A stretch of 64,000 nucleotides of DNA from assembly GCA_002633005.1 (NCBI GenBank), contig NMRA01000359.1:62001-126000 (forward strand). The letters are read 5' to 3'. Both the position numbers and the translations under genes were made by a program. The notes under the pieces are model-generated. The model made no database searches, was not told the origin of the DNA, and saw only the letters and a program-made list of their open reading frames with translations. Shown here one piece after another: positions 19,320-32,500 of the stretch; the stretch's first letter is position 1; each line of letters opens with the position of its first letter. The DNA comes from Phoronis australis. Its lineage: Eukaryota > Phoronida > Phoronidae.

Positions 19320-21320
19320 GCCCTTCAATTGTTCGGGTCTTAAAATCTTCAGTCCTGATCTCATGGATGCGTTCGGCTGAACGGTATTGGTAGTAGTGGT
19401 GGTAGGTTTACCCGTGATAGTGGCTAGTGATATTGAATCTGTAAAATGGCCAAGTTTGGGATTGAGTCATGCAGTAGGCATCTTTCCTCCTGAGACGGGC
19501 ACCATTGAGGGCACACAAGTGCAACATAGATGCCCAGGTTGTCGTCTTTATCAACAACCGTGTCGGGGACCATGTCTTCTTCTCCTTTTTGGAATTATGG
19601 ACGTTCTGGCCTGAGAAGAGTGGTGGAAGCCAAGGTAAGCACGATAAATGTCGTTAGCTCTTTCCTCAAGCTGCTCCTAATGCTCATATCGTCAAGGAGT
19701 GGAGCAGCTAGGAATATTGGTAGCTATTACAGAACTAAAGGACGTTCCACAGGATGTGGACGTTTCGCATCGGTGGGTGTAGGTCTAAGCTGGACATTCG
19801 AATTCTTGACAAAGTGGACATGATTGGTATTCCCATCACACACTTTTACGGACCAATCTTCTGGTTTTCTTCACACTTTGGTGGCTGTCATGAAGTTGTC
19901 GCAAGATGTCTTAAGATTTGACGTTTGTTGAACAGAACACCTGCTTCGGCGGCTAACTCGTCTCTAAATGACCAGTAGAGTCTTGCACGTTCAGACAGGT
20001 GTTTGATGTTGTGAGGCCATCCTTGGTCAACTACCTCTTTAATAAGGTTGAGTATTGAATCTCGTGTGGTTTCTTCTCGAAAAAGAGTTTGTTTGGATTC
20101 CGAGAAGTTGATGATGGCAGGTTTTAAAGTAGTAGCATTGCATCTTCAGAAGCATTCCTTCGAGTCTTGTCGATGCGGAGTGCAGTGGCTTTGAACAAAT
20201 GGTGACAAGTGGTTTGTGGTCCGTAACGATAACATATGGTTTGCCTAATAGGTACGTGAGATATCTCTATACTCCATATATTAGCATCAATATTTCCCTC
20301 TCGATGTTTGAGTAACAGGGTAATTTGACAGGCGGTAAGTGTCACAGAGACAAATACCACAGGACTTCAGTCTTAGTACGACCCCGAGAGGCTTCGTCCT
20401 CTAGGGTACGAGTCTTTGCCCCATCATAAAACGATGGTGTGAGGTCAGTCGTAAACAGGGGTTTTAAGTCTTGGTAGCACTTCTCGTACGTCTGGTCTAA
20501 TGAGCATGTGGAGTCTGCTTGTAGGTGGGCCTTCTCAGCGAAGTGAGGTATGTACTAGGGCATACAGGTGAGCATGCCCATAAATCGTTGCAGATCTTCT
20601 TTATTCCGAGGGAAAAAGCATCTGGTGAATGTCGCAAATAGTGGAGGGTCAAACTTAAATCGTAAAGAATGATATGATTGGCTGCTTGATCACACACTTA
20701 GAGCTGTTGAAGACTAGTCCAGGTTTTGTTGCACAGACCATCTGCCGGCAAAGGTTTACACTGTGTTCTTTCACTGTTGCACTAAGGACAGCAACGTCAT
20801 TAGTGATGCCTATAATATCAATTAGACATTCCAAAATCTGATGCATCCTTGCTTTGAAAAATGCCTATGGGCACACAAAGCCTGAAAGGATGTCTCGTCC
20901 AACAGACACTTCCGAAGGGTGTGCGGCAACTTGTAAAAAATTGTGACTGTTCGTCACGCTAGACCGACCGATATCCGGCTTTTGCGTCAATTTGCCGAAC
21001 ATCTTTAGATTTTTAAGGTGAGGCTTGAGCTCTTCTAGCGTGGGAATCTTGTGAGGAAATTTCTTGAGACTGGCATTCAGCTTTTGACGGTCTATGCACA
21101 TTTCTTTATTAGCAGAGTATGTTGGGCTAGAGCACTAATCAATGTGTTCGTCGACCTTTCGAAGGATTCCTTGTTCTCAGTATCATACCATCAGTTTTGG
21201 CTATGAGTTACTCACGCATGTAGACGTTGACTTTCCTGGGTGGATCGATGAATGGTTGTGCATCGGGTTTGAGATGGACTGGGCCTATGCCGTCAAAGAC
21301 AATCAAACTGATCTAGATAT
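19320..21320 (-). mobile_element. Ty3/gypsy pol relic
   Basis: Read right to left, fragments appear in pol order with stops and frame changes between them. At 21310-21220: GIGPVHLKPDAQPFIDPPRK. At about 21101-20865: MCIDRQKLN...IPTLEELKPHLKNLKMFGKL (RT). At 20846-20655: MHQILECLIDIIGI...GLVFNSSKCVIKQP, where the catalytic YxDD-type motif reads as TND. At about 20400-20150: an RNase H trace. At about 20110-19900: ESKQTLFREETTRDSILNLI...LYWSFRDELAAEAGVLF, the linker before integrase. No LTRs were identified. It cannot be functional. The integrase side toward 19320 is only guessed. Confidence 0.8.
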
Positions 21321-21716
21321 TCGACTTTCAAATGACTAATATTAGTGGTCCTAGTTTTGCAAGTGACAGTGTTAGTCCGTAGATTGGAGGGTTTTCCGGA
21401 CATCAGTTCAGGTTACAGTTCAATGCATGGAAAAGATTTACAGTTTAACCATTGTCACCATGTACAAGTAGTAATGCTGGATGTGATAAGAGGATAGTGA
21501 ACGACGACTTGGGTTTAACATTAATTTTGCGACATATTAGTTAGCGAGAGCGAATCACTAGGCGATATGCTGCTACACTTACGACCATATTAACGACGAT
21601 CGGGCGCTCGGTCTTCAATAAAGCGGGTCTCAGAATCATCAACCTCACGTGACTTCCCATGAAATTTGAGGTGGTGATGCTGTAAAAACATTTTAAAAAT
21701 CTATACGTCTATTTGC

Positions 21717-21790
21717 ACCAACCCCAAGCCAATTAACATTGGCACGACGTTTCGGTCGGTCACTCCCCAAGCCTTCTTCAAGTGTTACGG
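21717..21790. repeat. Half copy of the 34671 MITE family
   Basis: Shares ttt(g/a)caccaacc, ttggcacgac(g/a)(t/c)ttcggtcggtca and cttcttcaagtgttacgg with the left part of the MITE at 34671-34967. The right end is absent. Confidence 0.55.
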
Positions 21791-22089
21791 CGTTCTTAGA
21801 AGAACGAGTATGGCCACTCGTGGTGGGCACTTTGATTGCATTTTCCCTTATGCACGACGGAGTTTAAAGCTGATGCATTTCAATTGTCAGTCATTCGTTC
21901 TAAACACTACTCATCCACTAATTTCGAGAGAAACTTACAGTCAAAGGAGGAATACCCATGTGTAGCTGCTCGCTATGCTTACTGAAGAAATTGTCACTTA
22001 GATGACCGGAGAAATGGTCCACCAAAACGTTGGGTCAATGTCAATGTCAATATGCTAGGGATTGCGGAAAATAGACCAATGGATTTTAG

Positions 22090-22290
22090 TAATGATGTAA
22101 CTTCCACTCACAATCACCATCATAATTTCCGTCATAATCAGCACAAACATCATTAATATCAACATCATCCAGCACCATCATCGGATCAACAAGCCTATTG
22201 TCATCATAATCATCAAATCAGCATATACACCATCAGTATCACCGTAATCACAATCACCACCATTACCATCGTCACCATAAACAGTATTAT
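22090..22290. repeat. Imperfect CAT/CAC tract
   Basis: Low-complexity tcatcaccatcataatc sequence; not coding. Confidence 0.7.
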
Positions 22291-22534
22291 GACCACCCAA
22301 GCAAAGCTATTGTTTAACTTGCGAGATCCATGCGACGGGCGTAAGCGCATCGCGTGGTTTTCGCCTATGAGACGCTATCATGGTTTTCCTTTGTTACGTC
22401 TTTGTTGGACATAACAATACAGGTTCCATGGTTATCGTACCTTGGGCGCCCATCAGCCGGTTACCGATAAATTCTTACTATTATCTTTAACATACCGATA
22501 CTTATGCGAGGAGCTTGCGCCCTTGTAGTTTCCC

Positions 22535-22745
22535 GTGGGCCCCATCGTCGTCACCGTGGCCATCTTCCGACTCATCATCATCATCATTACCATCAGTACT
22601 ATCATGGTCATCGTCACCACCCCACCGTCAGTGCTAACCATGTCATCAACACCACCAAAATCATCTCCACGAAGCTTACTTTTTTTGTTCTCAAATCGTC
22701 ATAATTATCATCATCGTCTTCATCTTTATCATCATTTTTATTATA
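22535..22745. repeat. Imperfect CAT/ATC tract
   Basis: Second low-complexity tract of the same type within 250 bases; open frames are compositional. Confidence 0.7.
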
Positions 22746-23504
22746 AAAGGTTCGTCGGTTGACTTGTTTGTTTGGGGCTCTCTGACAGAATAACTTTCAC
22801 TCCAACTTGCTCGATATCGCTGGTTCTACTTCCGGTTTATTCAGACAATTATTTGTAGACAGATGCACTACATGAGGCAGTGAGGAAGTTATGTTTTTGC
22901 ACGTAGTTACAGAAGAGCATACGAATTTTTCAAATTTGAAGAGAATTTTCGCCAAGTAATGTCTACTGTTTCATTCAAACTGGATGAGAAGCTTGCATCA
23001 CCATGTGCCTGCCACGAAAATTTAGCGACAGCAACACAAAGGAATTTTTACCGATTCCCTTACATAGCATCTCTTCTCTACACAAATACATTACTATAAG
23101 TAGTCATTTTATGCATCATCTGAAATGAGATTACCGATTGGCGTCCATTAAGGATAATTAGTAGACTCATGGCCGACAGTATGTCAAAGGCGACCTGATT
23201 TTAGGGATAGTATTGATTGTTTTTTGCTTCAGGAAATGTGACTGAGAAAACGCGTTGTTCCACATTACCCTACCAATACAAATGCTGTTCGCAAAAGATT
23301 TACATGTAGTTGAACACCATCGAGTTCTGTTGATAACGAAATTAAAACTTACCTATGTACAGTATGCATTTTAGTTACCGTTAATACAAACCAAGGGCTT
23401 TGTTTAAAGAGTGAAAATTGACCAATGATGTGTGCACCTTACACATAAAATAGGCGCATTCTCTTTAAAACTTTCTTTAAAACTGTTCGATGTTCTAATT
23501 GCAG

Positions 23505-26500
23505 GGGCTCTTGCGAAAGTAAATAACCATGGCGTTATCACCGTGGGACCTCCGGGGTCTTGGGTTCGATTGGAATTATCGGCCGAGACGCGAAAGTTAT
23601 CTATTTGCAACACGGCTGAGCAGGCGGCGAAATGAAAGTTACCGTGGTGCCACGCGTTCTCGAGAGGATTCCGAAAGCAGTTCCGTTGGACCAGATTTCA
23701 TTGATGCGACCTTGAACAGAAGGAAACGGAAGCAAAGTTATGTCAAAGCAATGCAACTGCACAGCAACAGTCGTCATCACGTGACTGTACATAGAACCAA
23801 AAGTGATATGGATGCAAAATGTGACTTGGAGGGAAGTCACCAAAACTACGTTAACGCTTACAGTAGCCGGAGTTATCCCGCCCTGCAGGTTCCAGAGATT
23901 ACTATAACTCCTAGCACTAGTGACGAAGAGGTTCACAATGGAATACACGTGAGTGTGTCGGACAGTGCGCTAAATTCGACGAGGCATGTGCCTCCGCCTC
24001 CTATCGTAGTTCCAAAAGCAATGAGCCTTCCAAATGGAGGGCCAAGTATGAACAAACAAAGCACTGCCGTAGTGTATAGAGAATCGCCGAGGGTTGTGAA
24101 TTACAAGAAAAATCTAATAATAATTAATGCTGGGTTCATTTTAATCTTCACCGCATTCCGTGCTATACAAAACCTCGAGTCGTCTTTAAATTCTCTGAAC
24201 AGTTCTGGCACTTTATCTATGGCGGCTCTTTACCTAATGATTTTCTTTTCCTGTCCGTTTGCACCTCTAATCGTGAACAAACTGAGTGCCAAATGGACTA
24301 TACTCCTGGGATTAATTGGCTACCAACTCTGGATAATCACGAATATGTTTCCGCATCTGGTTACCTTGATTCCGTCTTCTTTAGCAGTTGGTGCCGGTCA
24401 GAGCATAGCTTGGTGCGGCGAAGTGATTTACATCACAACACTTGTTACGGACCACATACAATCTCGAGACAACGTTCAGCCGGAGAAACTGCAAAAATAC
24501 AATGGGTTTTTCCTGGCCGGTTTTCAGTCAACGCACATTTGGGGGAACCTGGTGGCGTCGCTGGTTCTAGATGCGAGCAGCAGTGATATTGTTGCCCCCG
24601 TGCCCACTGGAAACGACACTTCCAAACTTGTCACTAACCACAAATGTGGGGTTTTTGATACATGCCCGGACATGGTGACGTCACGATGGGTGCCACGAGG
24701 TAACATTTCTTCAGCTTTGGGTTATATGACGTGAACATAAATAGCATAGATCTTTGTCTTAACAAATTGGCTAAATGGTCAAATTTAGTCTCTTCTGTAC
24801 AGCTAGTCATTCTAATATTTAAAAAAGAAGAATCTCGTTTTCAAGTAGGAACACGGCGGTACCGACTACTTGGTAGTTTGACAAACTGAGGACCAAATCC
24901 TATATTGTTTCTTAAATATTGTGTATCTGTCGTGTAGCAGTGATTATCTTCAAAAAGAAAAAATCCCAAATAAATGATGGAAAAAGGTCAGAACAATCGA
25001 TATAGTTTTTCATTTATAGAGGTTACCATGACTACTGAACCAGTAGTGAACCTGATGGGCGTGTACTTGGCTTTGACTGTGACTGGGTTCCTTCTGATTC
25101 TTCTTTTCCTGGACCGCATTGACGCCCGTCCTGCACCAGGGTTAACAGCAAGCGAGGTGAAGACGTGTAACGTGATTTACATGTACATTCTACGGTTCCT
25201 TTCATGTAATACTAAAATGTCGATTTGAGGGAATCCTCGCGATGCGAGTAGCGGATATTTTTCCCTTAAAATCGTCATTCTAGACAAAAATTAGATGAAG
25301 GGAAATGTAACGTTCTATTGGTTTCTTCCTCAGTAACTTTCTGTGACTTTTGACTTAAATTGACTTTGAAGGTATTTTTGGTGCTTTTGTTCTGGAAGAT
25401 GGTTTGTAAGGTGCACCTGCCACAACAAATGGGTACAGTGATGATAAGGAAGCCACACGGCGCGTTATGCATGTCACTCCAACAGTCTGAGTATCCTTTT
25501 AAAGGTACACTCCCAAGGTTAAACACAACAAAATTGTGATTTGGGAAACTGCACATCTGAAAAGCGGACCTCGTTAAATCAGCATGACAGCTGATAGGCT
25601 ACGGGCTCCATTAAATCTCGGAATAGGAACCGTTTAAAGTATATAAAACCACCGTTTATCTTGTTTTACAAGTGATACATTGTCACCATCATTAAGCATT
25701 TCTAAGGTTTTTAAGATCCATGAACATGTGTGTGACGTATGAACGTACGTAGAACCAGTGTGTCATGTCCGCCAACACGCAAGTTTCTTGTACAAGCTTG
25801 TGCGCCATACCCACGCTTCTCCGATGTCCAGTGAGAAAATGAAATGCGCCATAGCGTGGTCAAATACTATAAGTTGTCGCAATTACCACATAACATAAAC
25901 CAAAGGAAAACGAGCAGCAATATCTGACTGTACTTTTTACAGTAAACACAATGACAGAAGACTGGCGCTGTGATTGGTTGTCCTCATTTTACGTGATATG
26001 TTTCGACCAATAAATGCTCTTAACTCGAGATCAGCTAATTAACATATCGTCAGATAGTGTTTGCGGGTGTTCTAATTGGACAGGTAATAAGTACTCAGAA
26101 AACTTTTTAAATACAAGCGTAGTATGACGTTTAATCTGACAAATTCATGAAATCGTATCCATTGTGGTTGATATAAATCAAACATACAAAATAAATGAAC
26201 AATAACAACTTACTCAGTATGAATAAACAACTAATAAGTAGACTATAAATAAAAAGTGTATAACATCATAAAATTAATAGGTTAATGATCAGTCAAAAAG
26301 ATTGAACCAGAATGAAAAATACCAATAGGCTCTAAACACCAAGAAAAAATCAGCAAGACAACGATTTAACCTACATCCTTTCATAGCCTTCCAGTCAAGT
26401 TTGTTCAAGCTCCGTAATCGTTTAAGTGCGTGAGCAAATCGATGTTGAATTGCATTTTTCATATAATGACGCGCCAGTCAACGAACTTGATATTTTTAGG

Positions 26501-29500
26501 ATTGTTACGTTGCTCTGTCGCGGTGAACAGTGTTGATAGACCGGCTATGTACTCACTGGCGAGGCCGGCATCGTCAGTACTACAGTATTCCCATATAGGA
26601 GTCAAAGGTAGTGTTTGCCGCCAATTCGAGTTGGCTATTTCCCATCCTCAAATATTGGCACTGGTGTTTGTTTCATTCTTTCTGTATTGTCTCATGCCCG
26701 GTAGCCTACATTTCTAAGTGCAGTAATATTTTCAGAAATAATACTGTTCGGGCGTATACAAAATTAAGTTAGACAGCTCGGCATTTTGTAGACGTGGTCT
26801 TAGGCTCGCGGTGGAATGAAAAGAGATTATCATTTTTGCCAAGAATTGGTCAAATTATTATCGACTCGTGTCTTTTTCATCATTCAACATCATCACGAAG
26901 ATCCATTTTTCAACTGACGTCATCGAGATGGTCTAGGGAACAGAGCATCCTTTTTAGGAACCCCGGGTCTGCAGCCGTGATCAATACACCACAAATGACG
27001 AATTACATTGGCTGTTGAATTTAGCTTAATACATCCCTAGTGTAAAATGTTTAATTAGCAACATGTCTCAAAACGAATACTATAAAAACCCACTTTCACT
27101 ATATTGAAGATTACTGGAAAATGAGATTGACGTCACTCAGTTCTTACTGATCTTTCAAAACCCGTCACAACCTGCATTATATTTTAACTTGAATCCGCCA
27201 GAAGTACAACGGGGACTTCCAAATCGAGGCAACATCAAGATACTACATGTAGTTCATTGTTAAGTTTCTGGTATCACGCTGACTCGCAAGCCATCAGTAT
27301 TACTTACCACGGATAAAAGAGTTCATTACTAAAACCAAATGGAACCAGCTTAATCCGCCTTTAGCTGCAAATGGAAACCAAACGTAATTTATCATATTTC
27401 GTCGGGTAAAAAGAATCCTAAAAGTTTCATGAGGAATTCAATTTCAGAGGCCACACAACTCGAAAATCATCAATTTTAGTCCACGGTTTGTCAATTTATT
27501 TTGGCCAGTATTTTATTACCGTGAAGTCGTCGCTAATACGATAATTGATCAGCTTCACACGAAAGGACATTAGACGAGCGTTCAAGATAAACAAGCTTCT
27601 TGACGACAGCGGTTCTTGTACCAATCTATACATGTAGTCGTGAAACTGGTTGAGTTTCTAATGGTCAGAGATCATTTGACACAGTAACGTAAAGCCTAGT
27701 AATACACAGAAGTTCTAGTGCTTTTATGCGATCGAGATAAAAAGACATAACGCAGGATGACAGTAGTTTTGACCAACTTATAAAAACCTGTCACTGGCAG
27801 TATAACAGTTAATCAATAACTACCGGAATTAGTAGGTGGAAGATTAGATTAGTGTCGGCTTAGAAATCTCAAGACTGTTAAGGTTGTCGGCGGAATTCTA
27901 ATATGCCATATCAAATGGCTCGGACTCTAATAGGTTTTTTGAAACTTGTCTACTTAACCACAGCACTGGCGTACGGAAGGAGCTGTCCCTTGTGGCATAC
28001 GGTGCAAATCTAGCCATTTGATCAAAAGAAATTGATTAAACACTATTGCTCTATATATCACTGATGCCGAAAGTGTCTAAGCTGGGAGGCTGTTAAGGCC
28101 GTAATATCGGGTAACGGCCGTGATTAAGTAGCCGGAGCAAATACGTACGGAAATGCACGTACGAATAAAAGTTGATTTGGACTGACGAGATAGCCAGAAA
28201 TGAAATACAGTGACAGGAATGACAAGAACAGTAATCTAGATCTAAAATATTTGGGGCATGCTCCATTTGGTAGGAACTCGCTCAATTATGGCTTAGGATG
28301 TGCACGACCCTTGTTATTTTGATATGTATTTTAAATGTATCCTTCTGACTAGAGGCTCCGTCCAGGAACTTGTCAGAGTCTCAGTATTTGACTGCGTCCG
28401 TGAGTTACTGTACAACGGGGCGGATCCAGGATTTTGAGTTAGGGGGGTAGGGCACAGTATTAGCCAGGATTTTGCCTGTCAGACATTCGCACCCCCGAAC
28501 TGTCAAATGGAATCTTGGAGAATTTTAGGGGGGCCATCGCCCCCTTGGCCCACCTCTAAATCCGTCGCTGAACACCTCTCACGTTGTGTCAAATTTGCGT
28601 TAGCCAAAGCTTAAAACCGATTTGATATCTAGGTTCATAACTCAAATTGAATCTATTATGATTTGGACAGATTATATGGTTATACACCCACCAGTGGCTT
28701 GCATATCGGTGTTGATAGTTCGCAATACTTATTGCTCATACCGACCGCCTTATTGACCGCTGTTATGGTAACGAAGTTTCAATTCCTTTTAGTAACATTT
28801 TTGTGAAGTAGTGATTCGATTTCGGCATATTAATGCACGTGAGTCAACACTTTACCTACCGCTACACGTCCATAAGCACAGCGCCAAAATCGATGATATT
28901 TTAGTTCTTTTTAAATCAACCGGATTCTTACTTTACGTTTGTTTTTAAGTAACTAAAATACAAAACCACTCAGTACGGAACCCAAAACTGCGTCAACGTG
29001 ACGCAGTTCACTACGCCAGGCTATTGCGCAAAAGGTTTGTTTCCAAAAACTTAATTCATTGGCTTACAGTACAGTGTACAAGTCATTTGCCTGGACACTA
29101 AACGCGCTGGCAGGCAGCTTGCGATTTCATTGGCAGAACAAAATGATGGTTGCCCATTTTGTAAAAAAAACTACCATTGTATGATTGCAAACATGATATC
29201 TTTCCCAAAATAAAATCGATTGTTCGTTTGTTCATTCCGAGCATCTCGTGGTGCTTTTTTCAAAATCTCTCCACAACCTTTTGTGCAAACAATTACTAGA
29301 TGACTGATTGAACGAGTAATCGACATGCAATCGAAAGCCCAATTATAGCCTCCTTCCACGAATTACTTCTGTAATGTAATCATATAATAAAACAATTATC
29401 GACTTTCACACCCGGTCCTTATTTTGGTTTTCAGACCCCAAAAATGTGACAATGACCTTGGTCCCGCCTCCGTCATTATCGTATTTTGAGGGTCTGAAAA

Positions 29501-32500
29501 CCACCACGTTGACCTCGGTGGAAGTCAGTAACTGTATTGAGTTGGGTAAAGTAAATTCAACGAGGATGTCAACTGGCTCATATTTTCAAATGAACTCATG
29601 ACATTTACTAAAGGTTATACCAAGTCATAATTCATGACGTTAGCAGCCTAACTACCTTGTAATATCTAAATCCAATGATACGTCTATTGCAGCTAATTCG
29701 AGAAACTCTACAGTGTCTGAGCGGAGGAGAGCTGAAAATATATCGTCTGCTCATTCCGATGCTTCTGTTTAATGGATTCGAACAAGGATTCATCTACGCA
29801 GACTTTACTAAGGTACCTTCCCTTTAGCGTTTCACATGCTCTTGTACATGTATTCCAAGAAATGAAAGTAGGCTCCTTGTGACGAGATGCAAAATGCAAT
29901 CAATATACAAGATGACCCAAAAACGCCCTTCATGAAAATGTGAATAACTTTTTCACTAATAAAGCTGTTGTTTTTCCATTTCATGTTTAGGAAGGTTAGT
30001 GTGTGTACAAACGTTCATGGCAGTAGTTTTCACAGGATGCCTTGGACAGTTGTGGAAACAAAAAATCTTCGGAAACATATGTCGAGACAAGGTTGCAGTG
30101 ATCCAGACTTCTTTGATGATCTATGATATTCCAATAAAGGTAGTTTTTATGGTCTGGACATGTGAACTCAAAGAATAGAATCTTATAGGGCAGTACCCTC
30201 CTCAGGACTATAGAAAGGCTATTTCATACCACTTAGTGCACCGCGTGGGTGGCTATGTCAAAACACGGGCTCATTGGACTAGTATTGTTCGAGGATGAAA
30301 ATGAACATTGAGCATTACCTTGTGGTTGTTCGGAAGTCTTGGGCAGCACTTGGCCGCCGTCGAAAAGGGGTTATTAGTAATGAGCAGTGGTTTCAGCAGG
30401 GTGTGGTGCAATTCTTTTCACTTCAAATGACTCTGAAATGGCTACGGGAATGGTTAAAGGATCGCCTTATCAATCGAAGGTGTGACCCAGAGTGGGCTTC
30501 TCATTCACCGCACCGGATTCCCCCAGATCTTTATTTGTGAGGTAATTCGAAGGATAATATATACAAGAATAGCACCATACAATTCCTGAACTGGCGGAGG
30601 CAATTACAGCTAAGATCAGGGCGATACAAAAGGAGGACTGTGAGTTATCGACAAGTGTGTTTGCAATGCGGAAGAGCACATCTTAGAGCTCACCATGGAA
30701 AGGCAATAAAACAGAGACTGATCAGATTACAGGAATGAAATTTGATGAGCAAGTCAGGCACAGACCCAGGTTGATATGTAGAAAGAGGGCTGCACTGAAG
30801 CAAAGTTGTAGATTCTATTGACACTTTCGTGGGTGCAATCTTGGGTCAACCTGTACTCATTCTATTGACATTTTCGTGGGTGAAATTTTGGGTCAACCTG
30901 TACTAGACGTCAATCACACAGAAGACTAGTATCCAGATGAGTTGTTCCGGCAGGTAGTGGTAGTCCGGTTAATAGGGGACTCCTTCACGTGACATTCTAA
31001 AATCTATTTGGTATGAAAATGTAGTAGTATCACGTCTTCTTCTTCTTCTTCTTCTTCATCTTCTTCTTTTTCTTCTTCAGCGTTCCCGGCCATCTAGCTT
31101 AGATAGTCAGTCTGGTCTTTTGGGCGAAGTCTGCAGTTCGCCGCAATGATGCCGTTGGGCCCCACAGTTTTACCTTGAGTTCCACCGGACTGGGCCATGT
31201 CTGGCGCCTTTGGGAATCAAACGTAGGGCATCTCTGCAGTAAATGCTCAGGTGTCTGGGGGCCAGTGCCACAGGGACACTCGTCTGTGTGAGAGATTTTT
31301 AGGCGATGCATGTGGGAGAGCAGCCGGCAGTGGCCGGTTCTTAGCCTGAAGATAGTGACTTGTTCCTGCCGGTCAAGCTGGTGGATATAGTCTTCTTCAG
31401 TCTCTAGACGTAGGCATGTCCTTCAGGCATTTCTAAAGTAACTTCGTAGGAGGGTTTTTATTTCTCCATATGATGATGGGTGCGACGTCTGCTCCAGTTT
31501 GCTTCCTGCCGTGGAGAGTCTGTCTGCTTTCTTCCAGTTAAGCTTGCCGTCTTTTCCATTTCCGTGATGGGGGTGGTCTTCATGCCTCCTGTGATTAAGC
31601 GCAGACCAGTATTCTGGACCCTGGCTAAGTTGTCTGTGTTGGTTTTGGCAGCTGTAGACCATGCGTTAGAGGCATACTCCACCTGGGGTCTGACAGATCC
31701 CGTGTAGACTTGGGCAAGATCTTCATGTTTACACCACAACGGGTACCAGCAAGTTTCTTCATCACAACAATTTTCTTAGTGGCTTTGTTGCGCATGGCAG
31801 CAATGTGAGCCTCTTGTCCACTTTAACCCCAAGGTAGGTTGGGGTTTCTTGGTGGGGATTATCCTGGCCTTCTAGCTGGAGCGAGAACTCTTCTTTTTTG
31901 GGAGAAAGGGTAAAGCACGTGGCCTCTGTTTTGGTCCTGTTGATCGTGACCATCCACTCTTTTACCCAGTTTAGGATGATGTCCATGGCTTCCTGCATTT
32001 TGTAAGCTGCTGTGGTGATGTATTCTGCTTTTGTCCATACAGCCAGGTCATCTGCATGGAGAGTCCTTGAAATGTCCGTAGACAGGTGTTCAGCAGTTTC
32101 ATCAATGAAGACAACAAAGAGTGTCCGCGATATTATGTTGCCCTGGGGTATTCCTTCCCTAGTCCTAATCAGCTTGCTTGTCTGTCCTTCCAGCTGTACG
32201 CGCGCAGATCTTTAGAAGAGGTAACTGTTAATCCACGCATACATTTTGCCACATACTTGTTTTTGGAGGAGCTTGAGGAGTAAGCCCTCCTCCCAGACCT
32301 TATCGAAGGCTTTTGTTAGGTCCACAAATACGGCTAGTGTCTTCATTTTCTGCTGAAAGCCATTTTCTATGTTTTGGGTGAGCAGTGTGATCTGATCCTC
32401 TGTGCTTCTGTTCTTTCTGAACCCTGACTGGGTGGAGTTTATAAGCCTGTTCTTTTCAAGATGATATTGCAGACGTTTGTTGACCATGCGTTCCATGAGT

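Larger units (their letters stand above)
25157..29692 (+). other. UNC93-like intron 2; little recognisable content
   Basis: 4.5 kb AT-rich intron. Apart from the dispersed repeat at 28418-28570 and the inverted pair at 29426-29502 nothing is recognised. Confidence 0.6.
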
